From the NCBI RefSeq assembly GCF_900199705.1, contig NZ_LT904908.1, forward strand, positions 1,313,243 through 1,377,242: a DNA stretch of 64,000 bases, written 5' to 3'. The notes beneath the pieces were generated by a model. That model worked only from the letters and a program-made list of their open reading frames with translations, was not told the DNA's origin and did no database searches. Each line of letters begins with the position of its first letter. Within the stretch, counting starts at the first letter, position 1. Source of the stretch: Collinsella provencensis. GTDB lineage: Bacteria; Actinomycetota; Coriobacteriia; Coriobacteriales; Coriobacteriaceae. Positions 33,892 to 43,040 of this stretch are shown here, one piece after another. Position numbers and translations under genes: made by a program.

Positions 33892-35958
33892 ATGGGTGCA
33901 CCCAAGACTGGTAACGTAAGGAACGTGGTGCTCGTAGGCCAAGGCGGGGTGGGCAAGACCTCACTCGCGGAGGCCATGCTCCACCTGTCCGGCAAGACCG
34001 CCCGCCTGGGTGGCCACGGTGGCACCAAGCCTACCCTCGACTACGATACCGAAGAGGTCAAACGCGAGTTCTCGATTTCGACCTCCATCGCGCCGATTGA
34101 TTGGAAGGGCGCCCGCATCAACGTGCTCGACGCTCCTTGCTACCCCGACTTCATTGGTGACGCCTATGCGGCTATGAGTGTGTGCGAGTCGGCCTTGTTT
34201 GTCGTCGACGCCGCTGAGGGCCCGCAGCCCACTACCGTCAAGCTGTGGTACGCCGCCGAGGACCTGCGCCTCGCACGCGCCGTGTTCGTGAACCGCGTGG
34301 ACAAGGAAAACGCCGATTTCGACATGTGCCTCGAGATGCTCCGTGAGCGCTTCGGCACGCGCCTGGGCGCTGTGACGCTGCCGTGGGGTACCGGCTCCGA
34401 CTTCCATGGCATCATCGACTTGGTGCGCATGAAGGCGCGTCAGTGCGACGGCACCAAGCAGACCGAATTCGACATCCCCGAGGACCTACTGCCCGCCGCC
34501 GAGGCCGCGCACGAGACCCTGTGCGAGCTCGTGGCCGAGGCCGACGACGACCTCATGGAGAAGTACCTTGAGGGCGAGGCCCTCACGCAGGAAGAAGTCG
34601 AGGGCCTGCTGTCCAAGGCCATCGCCAAGCGCCTGTTCGTTCCCGTGTTTGTGGGTTCTTGCACGCAGGAGCAGGGCGTCAACTCGCTCATGGACGACAT
34701 CGCCACGTACTTCCCAGCACCCACCGACTACGGCGAGATGCCGCTCATCGACGGTGACACGCTGAAGATTTCCTCCGACGACGACCGCCCCGTGGTCTTC
34801 GTCTTCAAGACGCTCAACGATGCCCAGCAGGGTCGCATCTCCTTTATCAAGGTGCTTACCGGCACCATCGAGCCCGGTATGGAGCTCATCAACGCCCGCA
34901 CCCGCAAGGGCGAGCGTATGGCGCACCTGTATGTGATGTGCGGCCGCGAGATGACCGAGGTCGGTCACGCCTATGCGGGCGACATTGTGGTCGTTCCCAA
35001 GCTGTCCGCCGATACGGGCGACACCCTTTCCGTGTCCGGCAAGGTCGAGGCTGCGGCGTTCAAGTTCCCCAACTCGCAGTACCGCATCGCCATCGAGGCC
35101 GAGAACCGCAGCGAGGAGGACAAACTCTTCACCTTTATCGACAAGGCGTGCGAGGCCGATCCCACCATGCGCATCGAGCGCGACGAGGAGACGGGCCAGA
35201 CCGTCATCTACGCGGTGGGCGAGGCCCAGGTGAGCGTGCTGCTTAATCGCCTGGAGGAGCGCACCAAGGTGTCTGCGCACATCGTGCCGCTGCGCATTCC
35301 GTATCGCGAGACTATCCGTCGTGTGGCGAGCGCCCAGGGCCGTCACAAGAAGCAGACTGGCGGTGCCGGCCAGTTCGGTGACTGCTACCTGCGCGTTGAG
35401 CCGCTGCTCGACGGTACCGACTACGAATTCGTCGACGAGGTCGTGGGCGGCCGCATTCCGCGCGCGCTCATCCCTGCTGTCGACAGGGGCGTTCAAGAGA
35501 CCATGAAGGAAGGTGTCATCGCCGGCTATCCGCTCACGGGCATCCGCGTGGCCTGCTACGATGGCTCCTATCATCCGGTCGACTCCAACGAGATGGCGTT
35601 CCGTTCCGCCGCGCGCATCGGCCTCAAGAAGGCGTGCGAAGACGCCGATCCAGTGGTGCTCGAACCCATGGAGAACATTACGGTGACGATCCCCGAGAGC
35701 TACGCTGGCGCGGTGATGGGCGACGTGAGCGGATCGCGCGGCCGCGTGACCGGCATGGACACCAACGACCGCGGCGAGACCGTGATTATGGCTGTCGTGC
35801 CCTACGCCGAGCTGGTCGATTACGCCACGCGCCTGCGCTCGCTCACGCGCGGTACCGGCGACTTCACCATGGAACCCGCCGGCTACGAGCAGGTGCCGTA
35901 CGACGTCCAGCAGAAGCTGGTCGAGTTCTACGAGCACTCACGCGCTCAGGGCAGGTAG
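33892..35958 (+). CDS. EF-G paralogue, FusA2-like translational GTPase
   Basis: A 688-residue protein with the full EF-G domain order: G domain (1-275), domain II (about 295-380), domains III-V, including the domain IV stretch AQGRHKKQTGGAGQFGDCYLRVEP and domain V SRGRVTGMDTNDRGE. The P-loop is GQGGVGKT. The G3 region reads DAPCYPDF (Asp80-Phe87) instead of DTPGHVDF, so the catalytic histidine is Tyr84 and the switch glycine Cys83; Tyr at this place is known in FusA2-type paralogues. G4 is NRVD. GTPase behaviour is therefore likely altered, and it is not the main EF-G. ATG follows GGGAGGTGTCC. A terminator follows at 36059. Confidence 0.88.
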   Translation: MGAPKTGNVRNVVLVGQGGVGKTSLAEAMLHLSGKTARLGGHGGTKPTLDYDTEEVKREFSISTSIAPIDWKGARINVLDAPCYPDFIGDAYAAMSVCESALFVVDAAEGPQPTTVKLWYAAEDLRLARAVFVNRVDKENADFDMCLEMLRERFGTRLGAVTLPWGTGSDFHGIIDLVRMKARQCDGTKQTEFDIPEDLLPAAEAAHETLCELVAEADDDLMEKYLEGEALTQEEVEGLLSKAIAKRLFVPVFVGSCTQEQGVNSLMDDIATYFPAPTDYGEMPLIDGDTLKISSDDDRPVVFVFKTLNDAQQGRISFIKVLTGTIEPGMELINARTRKGERMAHLYVMCGREMTEVGHAYAGDIVVVPKLSADTGDTLSVSGKVEAAAFKFPNSQYRIAIEAENRSEEDKLFTFIDKACEADPTMRIERDEETGQTVIYAVGEAQVSVLLNRLEERTKVSAHIVPLRIPYRETIRRVASAQGRHKKQTGGAGQFGDCYLRVEPLLDGTDYEFVDEVVGGRIPRALIPAVDRGVQETMKEGVIAGYPLTGIRVACYDGSYHPVDSNEMAFRSAARIGLKKACEDADPVVLEPMENITVTIPESYAGAVMGDVSGSRGRVTGMDTNDRGETVIMAVVPYAELVDYATRLRSLTRGTGDFTMEPAGYEQVPYDVQQKLVEFYEHSRAQGR

Positions 35959-36058
35959 CGAGAAACCTGCCGGCGTAGTGGCTGTAGCCGGCGGCGGTCG
36001 TACACTGACTAGCGTATGGCAGCTGTTTGCTAGTTGCTCACGAGCAATCGTTCTTGAT

Positions 36059-36093
36059 AACGGGTCGTTTGCGTAAGCAAGCGGCCCGTTTTT
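36059..36093 (+). terminator. Terminator of the FusA2-like gene
   Basis: 14-nt arms AACGGGTCGTTTGC / GCAAGCGGCCCGTT with G-T pairs, GTAA loop and TTTTT run. Confidence 0.88.
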
Positions 36094-36108
36094 GTGTGGC
36101 GGTTAGCT

Positions 36109-36304
36109 TTTGCCTATGTTTGGCGGCGGTTGCCTGCGATCGGTTCGCGTTACCTATGGCAGTTCGCGTTGCCTATGCTTTTCTGCGCAATAACAGCTTC
36201 AAAATGCAGAAAACCATAGGCAACCGCAGAGGAGTGGGGGTAATGGGAAGAAAACCATAGGCAACCCCGAGATGATATAGACAACAGGTTGTAACCATAG
36301 GCAA
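36109..36304. repeat. Family B nested palindrome cluster, locus B2
   Basis: Right-facing words at 36109, 36129, 36149 and 36168 (about 20 nt apart) face left-facing words at 36215, 36256 and 36296 (about 40 nt apart). The innermost unit 36168-36224 is 57 nt and forms a 19-bp stem with one mismatch around a 19-nt loop. Outer pairs are 36149/36255 and 36110/36296. Same word and core length as locus B1. It occupies the gap between the FusA2-like gene's terminator and the flavoprotein gene. Confidence 0.85.
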
Positions 36305-36436
36305 TAGGCTCGCAATGTGCGCTCCCCGCGCGTGATGGCACGCCGGCCTACGCATTGATGACGCGGCGGAGAGTCATCCCGAGTGTTATCATGTCTCAGA
36401 ATTGTCACTAAACGCATGACAGTATGGGAGGCAACA

Positions 36437-37621
36437 ATGCTGAATGCGATCGAGATTTCCCCCAAGGTCTGGTGGGTCGGCGGCATCGATTGGAACGAGC
36501 GCTCGTTCCACGGCTACACCACCGAGCGCGGCATCACCTATAACGCTTACCTCATCACGGATGAGAAGATCACGCTCATCGACACTTGCAAAGCCCCGTT
36601 TGCAGACGAGCTCGTGCAGCGCATCTCCCAGGTGATCGACCCCGCGAAGATTGACGTGGTCATCGCCAACCATGTGGAGATGGATCACTCCGGCTCCTTG
36701 CCCGTCATCCACCGCATCGCGCCGAACGCGCAGATTTACGCCTCGGCAGGCGCGGGCGTAAACGGCATCAAGGCGCACTTCGGCATCGACGTCACGCCCG
36801 TCAAGAGCGGTGAAACGCTGAACATCGGTGAGCGCACCCTCACCTTTGTGACCACGCCCATGGTCCACTGGCCCGACAACATGGTCACCTATTCCGACGT
36901 GGACAAGATTCTCTTCTCAAACGATGCCTTTGGTCAGCACTTCGCCTCCACCAAGCGCTTCGACGACGAGAATGATCTGTGCGAGGTCTTTAAGCAGGCC
37001 AAGAAGTACTACGCCAACATCGTGTGGCCCTACGGCATGCAAGCCCACAAGGCGCTCGACACCGTGCGCACGCTCGACCTCAACATGATCGCGCCAAGCC
37101 ACGGCTGCATTTGGCGTTCGCACATCCCCGAGATTCTCGACCTCTACGAGGCGTGGACCACGTATCAAACGGAGGAAAAGGCCGTGGTGGTGTTCGACTC
37201 TATGTGGCACTCTACTGAGTCGATGGCGCGCGAGATCTGCGATGCCTTCATTGCCGAGGGCATTTCCGCGCGACTCATGGACATCAAGGCCACGCACATT
37301 TCGGATATCATGGCTGAGCTGTGCGATGCGCGTTACGTTGCGGTTGGTTCGCCGACCCTGAACTCCAACATGCTGCCCACCGTGTCGAGCTTCCTCACGT
37401 ATATGCGCGGTTTGTCGCCTAAGAACGAGCAGCGTATCGGCCTGGCATTTGGTTCTTACGGTTGGGCGCCGCTTGGCCCTAAGCAGGTGTACGCCGAGCT
37501 TGAGAATGCTAAGTTCCAGCTTCCGGTACCTGTTGTGGCACAGCAGTGGATTCCGAGCGAGGAGAACCTCGCCGAGTTGCAGGGCACGGTGCGCGCCATG
37601 ATCGAGGCTGCGCGCGCGTAA
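36437..37621 (+). CDS. A-type flavoprotein (flavodiiron protein, FprA-like)
   Basis: A 394-residue flavodiiron protein that reduces oxygen to water or nitric oxide to nitrous oxide, protecting an anaerobe. The N-terminal metallo-lactamase domain shows the diiron ligands HVEMDHSG (His79, Glu81, Asp83, His84), with later ligands in VHWPDNMV, SNDAFGQH and PSHGCIW. The C-terminal flavodoxin domain starts near residue 250 (AVVVFDSMWHSTESMA binds FMN phosphate). ATG 36437 follows GGGAGGCAAC. It is monocistronic with its own terminator; the partner rubredoxin or oxidoreductase is not nearby. Confidence 0.94.
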   Translation: MLNAIEISPKVWWVGGIDWNERSFHGYTTERGITYNAYLITDEKITLIDTCKAPFADELVQRISQVIDPAKIDVVIANHVEMDHSGSLPVIHRIAPNAQIYASAGAGVNGIKAHFGIDVTPVKSGETLNIGERTLTFVTTPMVHWPDNMVTYSDVDKILFSNDAFGQHFASTKRFDDENDLCEVFKQAKKYYANIVWPYGMQAHKALDTVRTLDLNMIAPSHGCIWRSHIPEILDLYEAWTTYQTEEKAVVVFDSMWHSTESMAREICDAFIAEGISARLMDIKATHISDIMAELCDARYVAVGSPTLNSNMLPTVSSFLTYMRGLSPKNEQRIGLAFGSYGWAPLGPKQVYAELENAKFQLPVPVVAQQWIPSEENLAELQGTVRAMIEAARA

Positions 37622-37684
37622 AACGGTTTGTATGCGAGCCGCTCCGACGCGAAATCAAAAATCCGAGAAGTGAGAAGATTTATC

Positions 37685-37713
37685 GGGGCAGTCTGGGTAG
37701 ACTGCCCCTTTTT
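37685..37713 (+). terminator. Terminator of the flavoprotein gene
   Basis: Perfect 10-bp stem GGGGCAGTCT / AGACTGCCCC, GGGT loop, TTTTT. The following 37714-38061 stretch holds no gene or named element that I can support; it has a small GGAGGC / GCCTCC hairpin near 37830. Confidence 0.93.
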
Positions 37714-38061
37714 GTTAAAGAAATGCCTGGTAGACGCGTTGTGTATTGTTAGGCTACTTGAGGATTGCATTCGAAGGTTCTCACTTCGCAGATTAATGAA
37801 GTTTGAGGCCACGACGCGGGAGGCAATCGACGCCTCCGGTCGCCACAGAACTCGCCGAGACGATGGAGAAACGAGGTTGCGCGGACGGCGCCCGATGGCG
37901 TCATCCATAATTTCCAGTGCTTTTCGGCGGGAATGCATTCATAGTTACTGGGGTCCGCGCATGCGAGGACTTTTCCGGCCCATGTCATAAGGATGCTATC
38001 CTTGTGATGCCGCGTTCCCGTTGCGAACGCTCGCACAAAGCTCACGTGCAGAGGAGAGTAC

Positions 38062-39615
38062 ATGGCCGCCTTGTATACAACTCGTTCGCTTTCGGCGTAT
38101 GCCGACCTACTCGACCATGCGGGCATCCTGGCTGCACGTCCGGAAGCTGCAGCGGAAGCGACCACGACCATCTCGTTTGCCACCGACGATTCGCGCGAGG
38201 TTCAGCCTGGGACGCTCTTCGTGTGCAAAGGGGCCGCATTCAAACGAGAATACCTGGTCAATGCACTCGCGGCAGGTGCTGTCGCCTATGTTTCGGAAGT
38301 CGATTACGAGATCGACGAGGAACTGGGCAGGCATGTCCCGTGCCTGATTGTCAGCGACATCCGAGCCACGCTCGCCCTGATTGCCGATGCCCTGTACGAC
38401 CACCCGTCCGGGCGGGTGAGCGTTTGCGCGTTTACGGGCACAAAGGGCAAAACCACGAGCGTGTACTACCTGCGCTCCATGTTGGCGGAGCATGCGAAGG
38501 AGCACGGTTTGCCTGCGCCTGCGTTTCTCACGGGCGTTGAATATGACGACGGCGTCGAGCAGGGGGAGTCGTTGCTTACCACGCCGGAGTCCTTCGTGCT
38601 TGAACGCCGCATCGCGCATGCTGCTGAGGCGGGTTGCGCGCATTTGGTCATGGAGGCGTCCAGCCAAGCGATGAAGTTCAAGCGCACGCTTGGCGTTGAG
38701 TTCGCCGTGGGTGCGTTCACCAATTTTGGCGAGGATCACATTTCGCCCATCGAGCACCCCACGCTCGAAGATTATTTTGAGAGCAAGCTCCTGCTCTTTG
38801 AAAATTGTCACACGGCGGTGGTGAATCTCGATACCGACGTTGCCGAACGCGTGCTCGCGGTTGCGCAGCGCGCGCCTTTGGTTGAGCGCGTGCTCACGTA
38901 TTCGCTTGAACGGGAGGATGCCGACGTCACGGTGCAGGAATTTGAGCGCACGGACGGGGGCATTCGCGCTCTTGTGCGCACGCCGCGCTTCACGCGCTGG
39001 CTGCTGGTGCCATCGCCTGCAGCGTTCAATCTATCCAATGCATTGGGTGCCATCACCTGCGCGGAAGCCTTGGGAATGAGCGCCAATGCGATTGAGTTTG
39101 GCTTGGCTTCGGCACGTGTGCCGGGCCGCATGGAGCTGTATCCCACGGAGAGCGGTCGTGTTCTGGGCGTGGTCGACTACGCTCATAACGGTATGAGCCT
39201 TGAGGCCTTGCTGAACGACCTGCGCGCCGCGTATCCCGATCGCGAACTGGCTGTGGTGTTTGGCGCCACGGGTGGCAAGGGCGTTGACCGGCGCGAAACT
39301 ATGGGTGAGGCGGCCGGAAAGCTCGCCGATCGCATCGTGATTACCGAGGACGACCCTGGTCCGGAGGATCCCGCTGTCATTTGCGATGCCATCGCCGCGG
39401 CAGTGAGTGCACAGGGGCATCAGGCGTGGCAGATCGTGCTCGATCGTTCCGAAGCCATTGAAACTGCTGTACGCGAAACCGCTGGTCAGGCCGTTATCGT
39501 GGTGACTGGCAAGGGAAACGACCCGTTCATGCTGCGCCATGGCGTCCGCGAGCCCTACGAACCCGACGGCGATCAGCTCAAACGTGCACTTGCGGAGTGG
39601 GATGCCGCAAATTAG
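38062..39615 (+). CDS. murE: UDP-N-acetylmuramyl-tripeptide synthetase (Mur ligase)
   Basis: Adds the third residue to the peptidoglycan stem peptide using ATP. The 517-residue protein has the three Mur ligase domains: UDP-binding N-terminus (FATDDSREVQPGTLFVCKG), ATP loop GTKGKTT (126-132), and C-terminal domain with GVVDYAHNGMSLEALL and FGATGGKGVDRR. The residue-selecting motif reads DDPG (430-433), not the DNPR of meso-diaminopimelate enzymes, so lysine, ornithine or another residue is likely. ATG follows GAGGAGAGTAC. No other mur genes are adjacent, so it stands outside a dcw cluster. Confidence 0.9.
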   Translation: MAALYTTRSLSAYADLLDHAGILAARPEAAAEATTTISFATDDSREVQPGTLFVCKGAAFKREYLVNALAAGAVAYVSEVDYEIDEELGRHVPCLIVSDIRATLALIADALYDHPSGRVSVCAFTGTKGKTTSVYYLRSMLAEHAKEHGLPAPAFLTGVEYDDGVEQGESLLTTPESFVLERRIAHAAEAGCAHLVMEASSQAMKFKRTLGVEFAVGAFTNFGEDHISPIEHPTLEDYFESKLLLFENCHTAVVNLDTDVAERVLAVAQRAPLVERVLTYSLEREDADVTVQEFERTDGGIRALVRTPRFTRWLLVPSPAAFNLSNALGAITCAEALGMSANAIEFGLASARVPGRMELYPTESGRVLGVVDYAHNGMSLEALLNDLRAAYPDRELAVVFGATGGKGVDRRETMGEAAGKLADRIVITEDDPGPEDPAVICDAIAAAVSAQGHQAWQIVLDRSEAIETAVRETAGQAVIVVTGKGNDPFMLRHGVREPYEPDGDQLKRALAEWDAAN

Positions 39616-39624
39616 CAGTTGCGA

Positions 39625-40548
39625 TTATCCGCGCCACCAGGCGACGGCGATTTGCGTGCGGTTTTTGAGTCCCATTTTGGAGAGGATTGAGCTAATGCGG
39701 TTGCGTACCGTGCCCTCGCTGATGTAGGCGACCGCAGCGATTTCGTGGTTGTCCAGGCCGTCCGCCACGAGTCGCGCCACTTCGTATTCGCGCTCCGTAA
39801 GGCAGGCGAACGCCGTCGGGCGCGTGCTGTAGTTGCCCGCAGTGTCTCGCGTGGGATGCTCGGATTGCAGTTCATGAATAGCGTCTGTGAGCTGTTCGTT
39901 TTCTCCCCTGAGAGCGAGCGCGCGTTCTTGCATGTCATCGCGTACGCGTCGGGAGAGTTCTCGCTGGGCATAGAGCCGATTGGTACGGGCAGCGAGCAGT
40001 GCTGCTCCCGCCAGAAGCATGCCTATCATCGCGTTTTCGACCGCGGAAACGTGCGCTGTTGTACCCGCTGCGCCCATTGGGCCATTGCAAACGTAGAGTG
40101 ACGCCGCGTATGCGAGTACCACCGCAATGAGCCCCGATCTATCGAGGTAGGAGCCATGAAAGCCGCGCATGGCCTCATATGCGAAGAGGGGGAGAAACGC
40201 CATGCCACCGTTGAGGAACGGGGCGATTGCGCAAAACGCAAAGAGGGGGATCAGACGCTTGCGGCCTTTGAGCGTTTCGAACAGGGCGATTGCGATAATT
40301 GCAAGCAGTAAGGCGGCGATGACAGAGGCGCTCGGCAGGGCGAAAACAGCTTGGGTCTGCGCGACGCCTTCGCCGCTGTCAATCAACGCAGTGCCCCCGT
40401 TGCCGATTAACACCGCGCTGCCGTCAACCAATGCGTTGCCGCCGCTCGCAGCCGCACCCATGCCGGCGCCGAGTCCGTCCCCGTCCGTTCCGGCGAGGAC
40501 AAATACGCATCCGGTGAAGAGGGCGATGATGTCAACGAGTCGTTCCAT
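39625..40548 (-). CDS. Membrane-anchored LuxR-family regulator
   Basis: A 307-residue protein joining about five to six hydrophobic segments (residues 1-185) to a short coiled coil (RRVRDDMQERALALRGENEQ region) and a C-terminal LuxR/NarL helix-turn-helix (LTEREYEVARLVADGLDNHEIA, then EGTVRNRISSILSKMGLKNR). There is no histidine kinase or receiver domain, so it looks like a one-component membrane sensor-regulator, a type frequent in Coriobacteriia. The start is uncertain: ATG 40548 lacks a clear ribosome site and a GTG at 40587 is also open. It is divergent from an ABC-2 exporter, which it probably controls. Confidence 0.82.
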   Translation of the reverse strand: MERLVDIIALFTGCVFVLAGTDGDGLGAGMGAAASGGNALVDGSAVLIGNGGTALIDSGEGVAQTQAVFALPSASVIAALLLAIIAIALFETLKGRKRLIPLFAFCAIAPFLNGGMAFLPLFAYEAMRGFHGSYLDRSGLIAVVLAYAASLYVCNGPMGAAGTTAHVSAVENAMIGMLLAGAALLAARTNRLYAQRELSRRVRDDMQERALALRGENEQLTDAIHELQSEHPTRDTAGNYSTRPTAFACLTEREYEVARLVADGLDNHEIAAVAYISEGTVRNRISSILSKMGLKNRTQIAVAWWRG

Positions 40549-40751
40549 GGGGACTAGTGTAGCAAAGCGGGGCGTGGGCACCCGCACATGCGCGCATTCT
40601 TAACCCGCATGGAGTGCGCGCGGAAGTGCATGGCGCGGTCGCCAGGAGCCTCAGTTGACCCTGCGATCCAAAGCACCACACGGCTCGAACCTCTCATAAC
40701 CAAGTACCGATTTCCACGTAAACCCACCAAATACCTGCGGTTTTGCAATTC

Positions 40752-40765
40752 GTGACATTTGTCAC
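40752..40765. promoter_or_regulatory. Operator candidate GTGACA-TT-TGTCAC
   Basis: Perfect 6-bp dyad with 2-nt spacer in the 347-bp gap between the LuxR regulator and the ABC ATPase, 130 nt before the ATPase start. A second perfect dyad GCGCGT-N6-ACGCGC follows at 40772-40789. The first is the more likely regulator site. Confidence 0.6.
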
Positions 40766-40895
40766 TGGCGCGCGCGTGGGGCAACGCGCAAGATGGGGCC
40801 ATGCGCAGGCTCATGTGTGGGCGAACGAAAGCCCCGACGCATCACTTGCGCTTGGGTGAGCATCCCCGCGCGCCCGCATCAGACAAGGAGAGGCT

Positions 40896-41834
40896 ATGGA
40901 CATCGTATCGGTTACCGGGCTTGTTAAGCGCTATGACGACTTGCTCGCGCTCGACCACTTCAACCTCAACATTCCGCAAGGCGAGATCTTCGGCCTGCTC
41001 GGCCCCAACGGCTCGGGCAAAACCACGACGATCAACTGCATTCTCTCGCTGCTTACCTACGATCGCGGCTCAATCTCGCTGTTCGGCGAGCCCATGTCGC
41101 CCACGCGCTACGACCTCAAGCGCCGCATCGGCGTGGTGCCCCAGCAGGTGGCGGTGTTTAACGAGCTTACGGTGCGCGAGAACATCGACTACTTCTGCTC
41201 GCTGTACGTGAGCGACCGCGCTCGCCGTCGCATGCTGGTGGACGAGGCCATCGAGTTCGTGGGGCTCGAGGAGTTCGCGCGCTTCCGCCCCAAAAAGCTG
41301 TCGGGCGGCCTGCTGCGCCGCTTGAACATCGCCTGCGGCATTGCGCACAAGCCGGAGCTCATCTTCTTCGACGAACCCACGGTGGCGGTCGACCCGCAGA
41401 GCCGCAACGCCATCCTCTCCGGCATCACGCGCCTGCGCGACGAAGGCGCAACAGTGGTGTATACCAGCCATTACATGGAGGAAATCGAGCAGATTTGCGA
41501 CCGTGTGATGATCATGGACCATGGCGTCTCACTCGTCCAGGGCACGTGCGACGAGCTCAAACGCAGCATCAAGATGGGTGAGCGTATCGTGGTCGAGCTC
41601 GAAGCGGAGCTGCCCGATCGCGACCTCGAGCGCCTGCGCGCCTTGCCGCACGTTCTCGCGGTCGATGTCGAGGGAGACCTGCTCAGCGTCACGTGCGAGC
41701 CGAGCGAGCACAACCTCACCGACGTGATCGCCGCCCTGCGCGCGGCCAACGCCCGTTTGGGCCGCATCACGTGCGCGCCGCCCACGCTCAACGATGTGTT
41801 CCTTGAGATCACCGGTCGCGAGCTGCGCGATTAA
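40896..41834 (+). CDS. ABC-2 type exporter, ATPase
   Basis: A 312-residue ATPase of the drug/antibiotic or polyketide-exporter kind. Walker A is GPNGSGKTTT, the signature is KKLSGGLLRRLNIACGIAHKP (note LSGGLLRR), Walker B is LIFFDEPTVAVDPQ, and the switch region is VVYTSHYMEEIEQICDRV. A C-terminal extension (about 215-312) is typical of DrrA-like subunits. ATG follows AAGGAGAGGCT. First gene of a three-gene operon with two permeases. Confidence 0.93.
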   Translation: MDIVSVTGLVKRYDDLLALDHFNLNIPQGEIFGLLGPNGSGKTTTINCILSLLTYDRGSISLFGEPMSPTRYDLKRRIGVVPQQVAVFNELTVRENIDYFCSLYVSDRARRRMLVDEAIEFVGLEEFARFRPKKLSGGLLRRLNIACGIAHKPELIFFDEPTVAVDPQSRNAILSGITRLRDEGATVVYTSHYMEEIEQICDRVMIMDHGVSLVQGTCDELKRSIKMGERIVVELEAELPDRDLERLRALPHVLAVDVEGDLLSVTCEPSEHNLTDVIAALRAANARLGRITCAPPTLNDVFLEITGRELRD

Positions 41835-41843
41835 GGGGCTGCC

Positions 41844-43040
41844 ATGTGGACTACCTTCAAGATAACCGTTAAAACGGCGCTTCGCACGCCGAGTGTCGTC
41901 ATATGGACGCTGCTGTTTCCCATTGTGCTTGCTACGGTGTTCAACTTCATGTTCGAATCGCTGCGCGCCAAGGATTCCATCGATCCCGTGCCGGTTGCCG
42001 TGGTTGACGACGGCGCGTGGGACGACTCGCCGTTTTCCGAGGTCATAGACGAGCTGGTAGAGGGCGACGAGCCGCTGTTCGACGTTCAGACCGCAAAGAC
42101 CGAAGACGCTGCGCGCGAGCTTTTGCTGTCCGGTGCGGTTGACGGCGTGTACATGGCGGATGAGGCGGGCGATCCGCACCTGCTGCTCGCCCCGGAGAAC
42201 TCGAGCGTGCACACCGCGGGCGATAACGCGACCTACGAGGTCAACCGCTCCATCATCGAGGTCGTCGCCTCGAGCTATCTGCAAAACCGCGCGTTGATCG
42301 ATCGTATCGCGGCCGAGAATCCACTGCTGTTCACCGATCCCGAGGCCATTGAGCAGGCGCTTACGCAAAACGTCGAGGTGAACGAAATCTCGCTCACGCA
42401 CTCTCAGCCCGACCAGACCGTGCGGTATTACTACGCCCTGCTGGGCATGGCATCGATGTTTGCTGCCCAGGTTGCCGAGGGTATGGTGTGCCGTTTGCAG
42501 CCCACCACGTCCGACCTCGGCGCCCGCCGCAGCATCTCGGGGACGAGTCGCGTGCGCTTGCTCCTGTCCACCCTTGCCGCGTGCTGGTTGGTGTCGACCG
42601 CGTTTTTGGGCATCGCATTGCTGTATATCTGCACGACGGGCAATATCGATTTTGCCGGACGCGAGCCGATATGCCTGCTCGGCATCACGGCTGCCTCGCT
42701 GTTCTCCACCTGTCTGGGGGCGTTAATTGGAGCGCTGCCCATCAAGGGCGGAGCGGATGCGCGTTCGGGCATCTTGACCATGCTGACCTGCCTGCTTGCG
42801 GTTTTTGCCGGTCTGTACGGGCAGCCAACCATGGAGCTTGCCGACTCGATTGCGCAGGCATGTCCCGCCGCCATGTGGATCAACCCGGTTTCGCTCATCC
42901 GCGACGTGTTCTACAGCATCTACTACTACGATGCGTTCGAACCGTTTGCCCTGCGCGCGCTGATGTGCATCGCTCTTGCGGCGGTGGCGTTTGCCGCGTC
43001 CGCCGTGTTCTTTAGGAGGCAGAGCTATGAGCATCTGTAA
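41844..43040 (+). CDS. ABC-2 type exporter, permease 1
   Basis: A 398-residue membrane protein of the ABC-2/YhgE-like kind: one N-terminal helix (about 15-32), a large extracytoplasmic domain (about 35-190) and five to six C-terminal helices. Such ectodomain-bearing permeases pair with DrrA-like ATPases for export of lipids, peptides or drugs. ATG is 9 nt after the ATPase stop. Its 3' end overlaps the next gene by 14 nt. Confidence 0.9.
   Translation: MWTTFKITVKTALRTPSVVIWTLLFPIVLATVFNFMFESLRAKDSIDPVPVAVVDDGAWDDSPFSEVIDELVEGDEPLFDVQTAKTEDAARELLLSGAVDGVYMADEAGDPHLLLAPENSSVHTAGDNATYEVNRSIIEVVASSYLQNRALIDRIAAENPLLFTDPEAIEQALTQNVEVNEISLTHSQPDQTVRYYYALLGMASMFAAQVAEGMVCRLQPTTSDLGARRSISGTSRVRLLLSTLAACWLVSTAFLGIALLYICTTGNIDFAGREPICLLGITAASLFSTCLGALIGALPIKGGADARSGILTMLTCLLAVFAGLYGQPTMELADSIAQACPAAMWINPVSLIRDVFYSIYYYDAFEPFALRALMCIALAAVAFAASAVFFRRQSYEHL

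Noticed and set aside
36109-36304. Family B locus as a rho-independent terminator only
   Set aside because: A separate strong terminator already lies at 36059-36093, and the nested arms lack a T-run.
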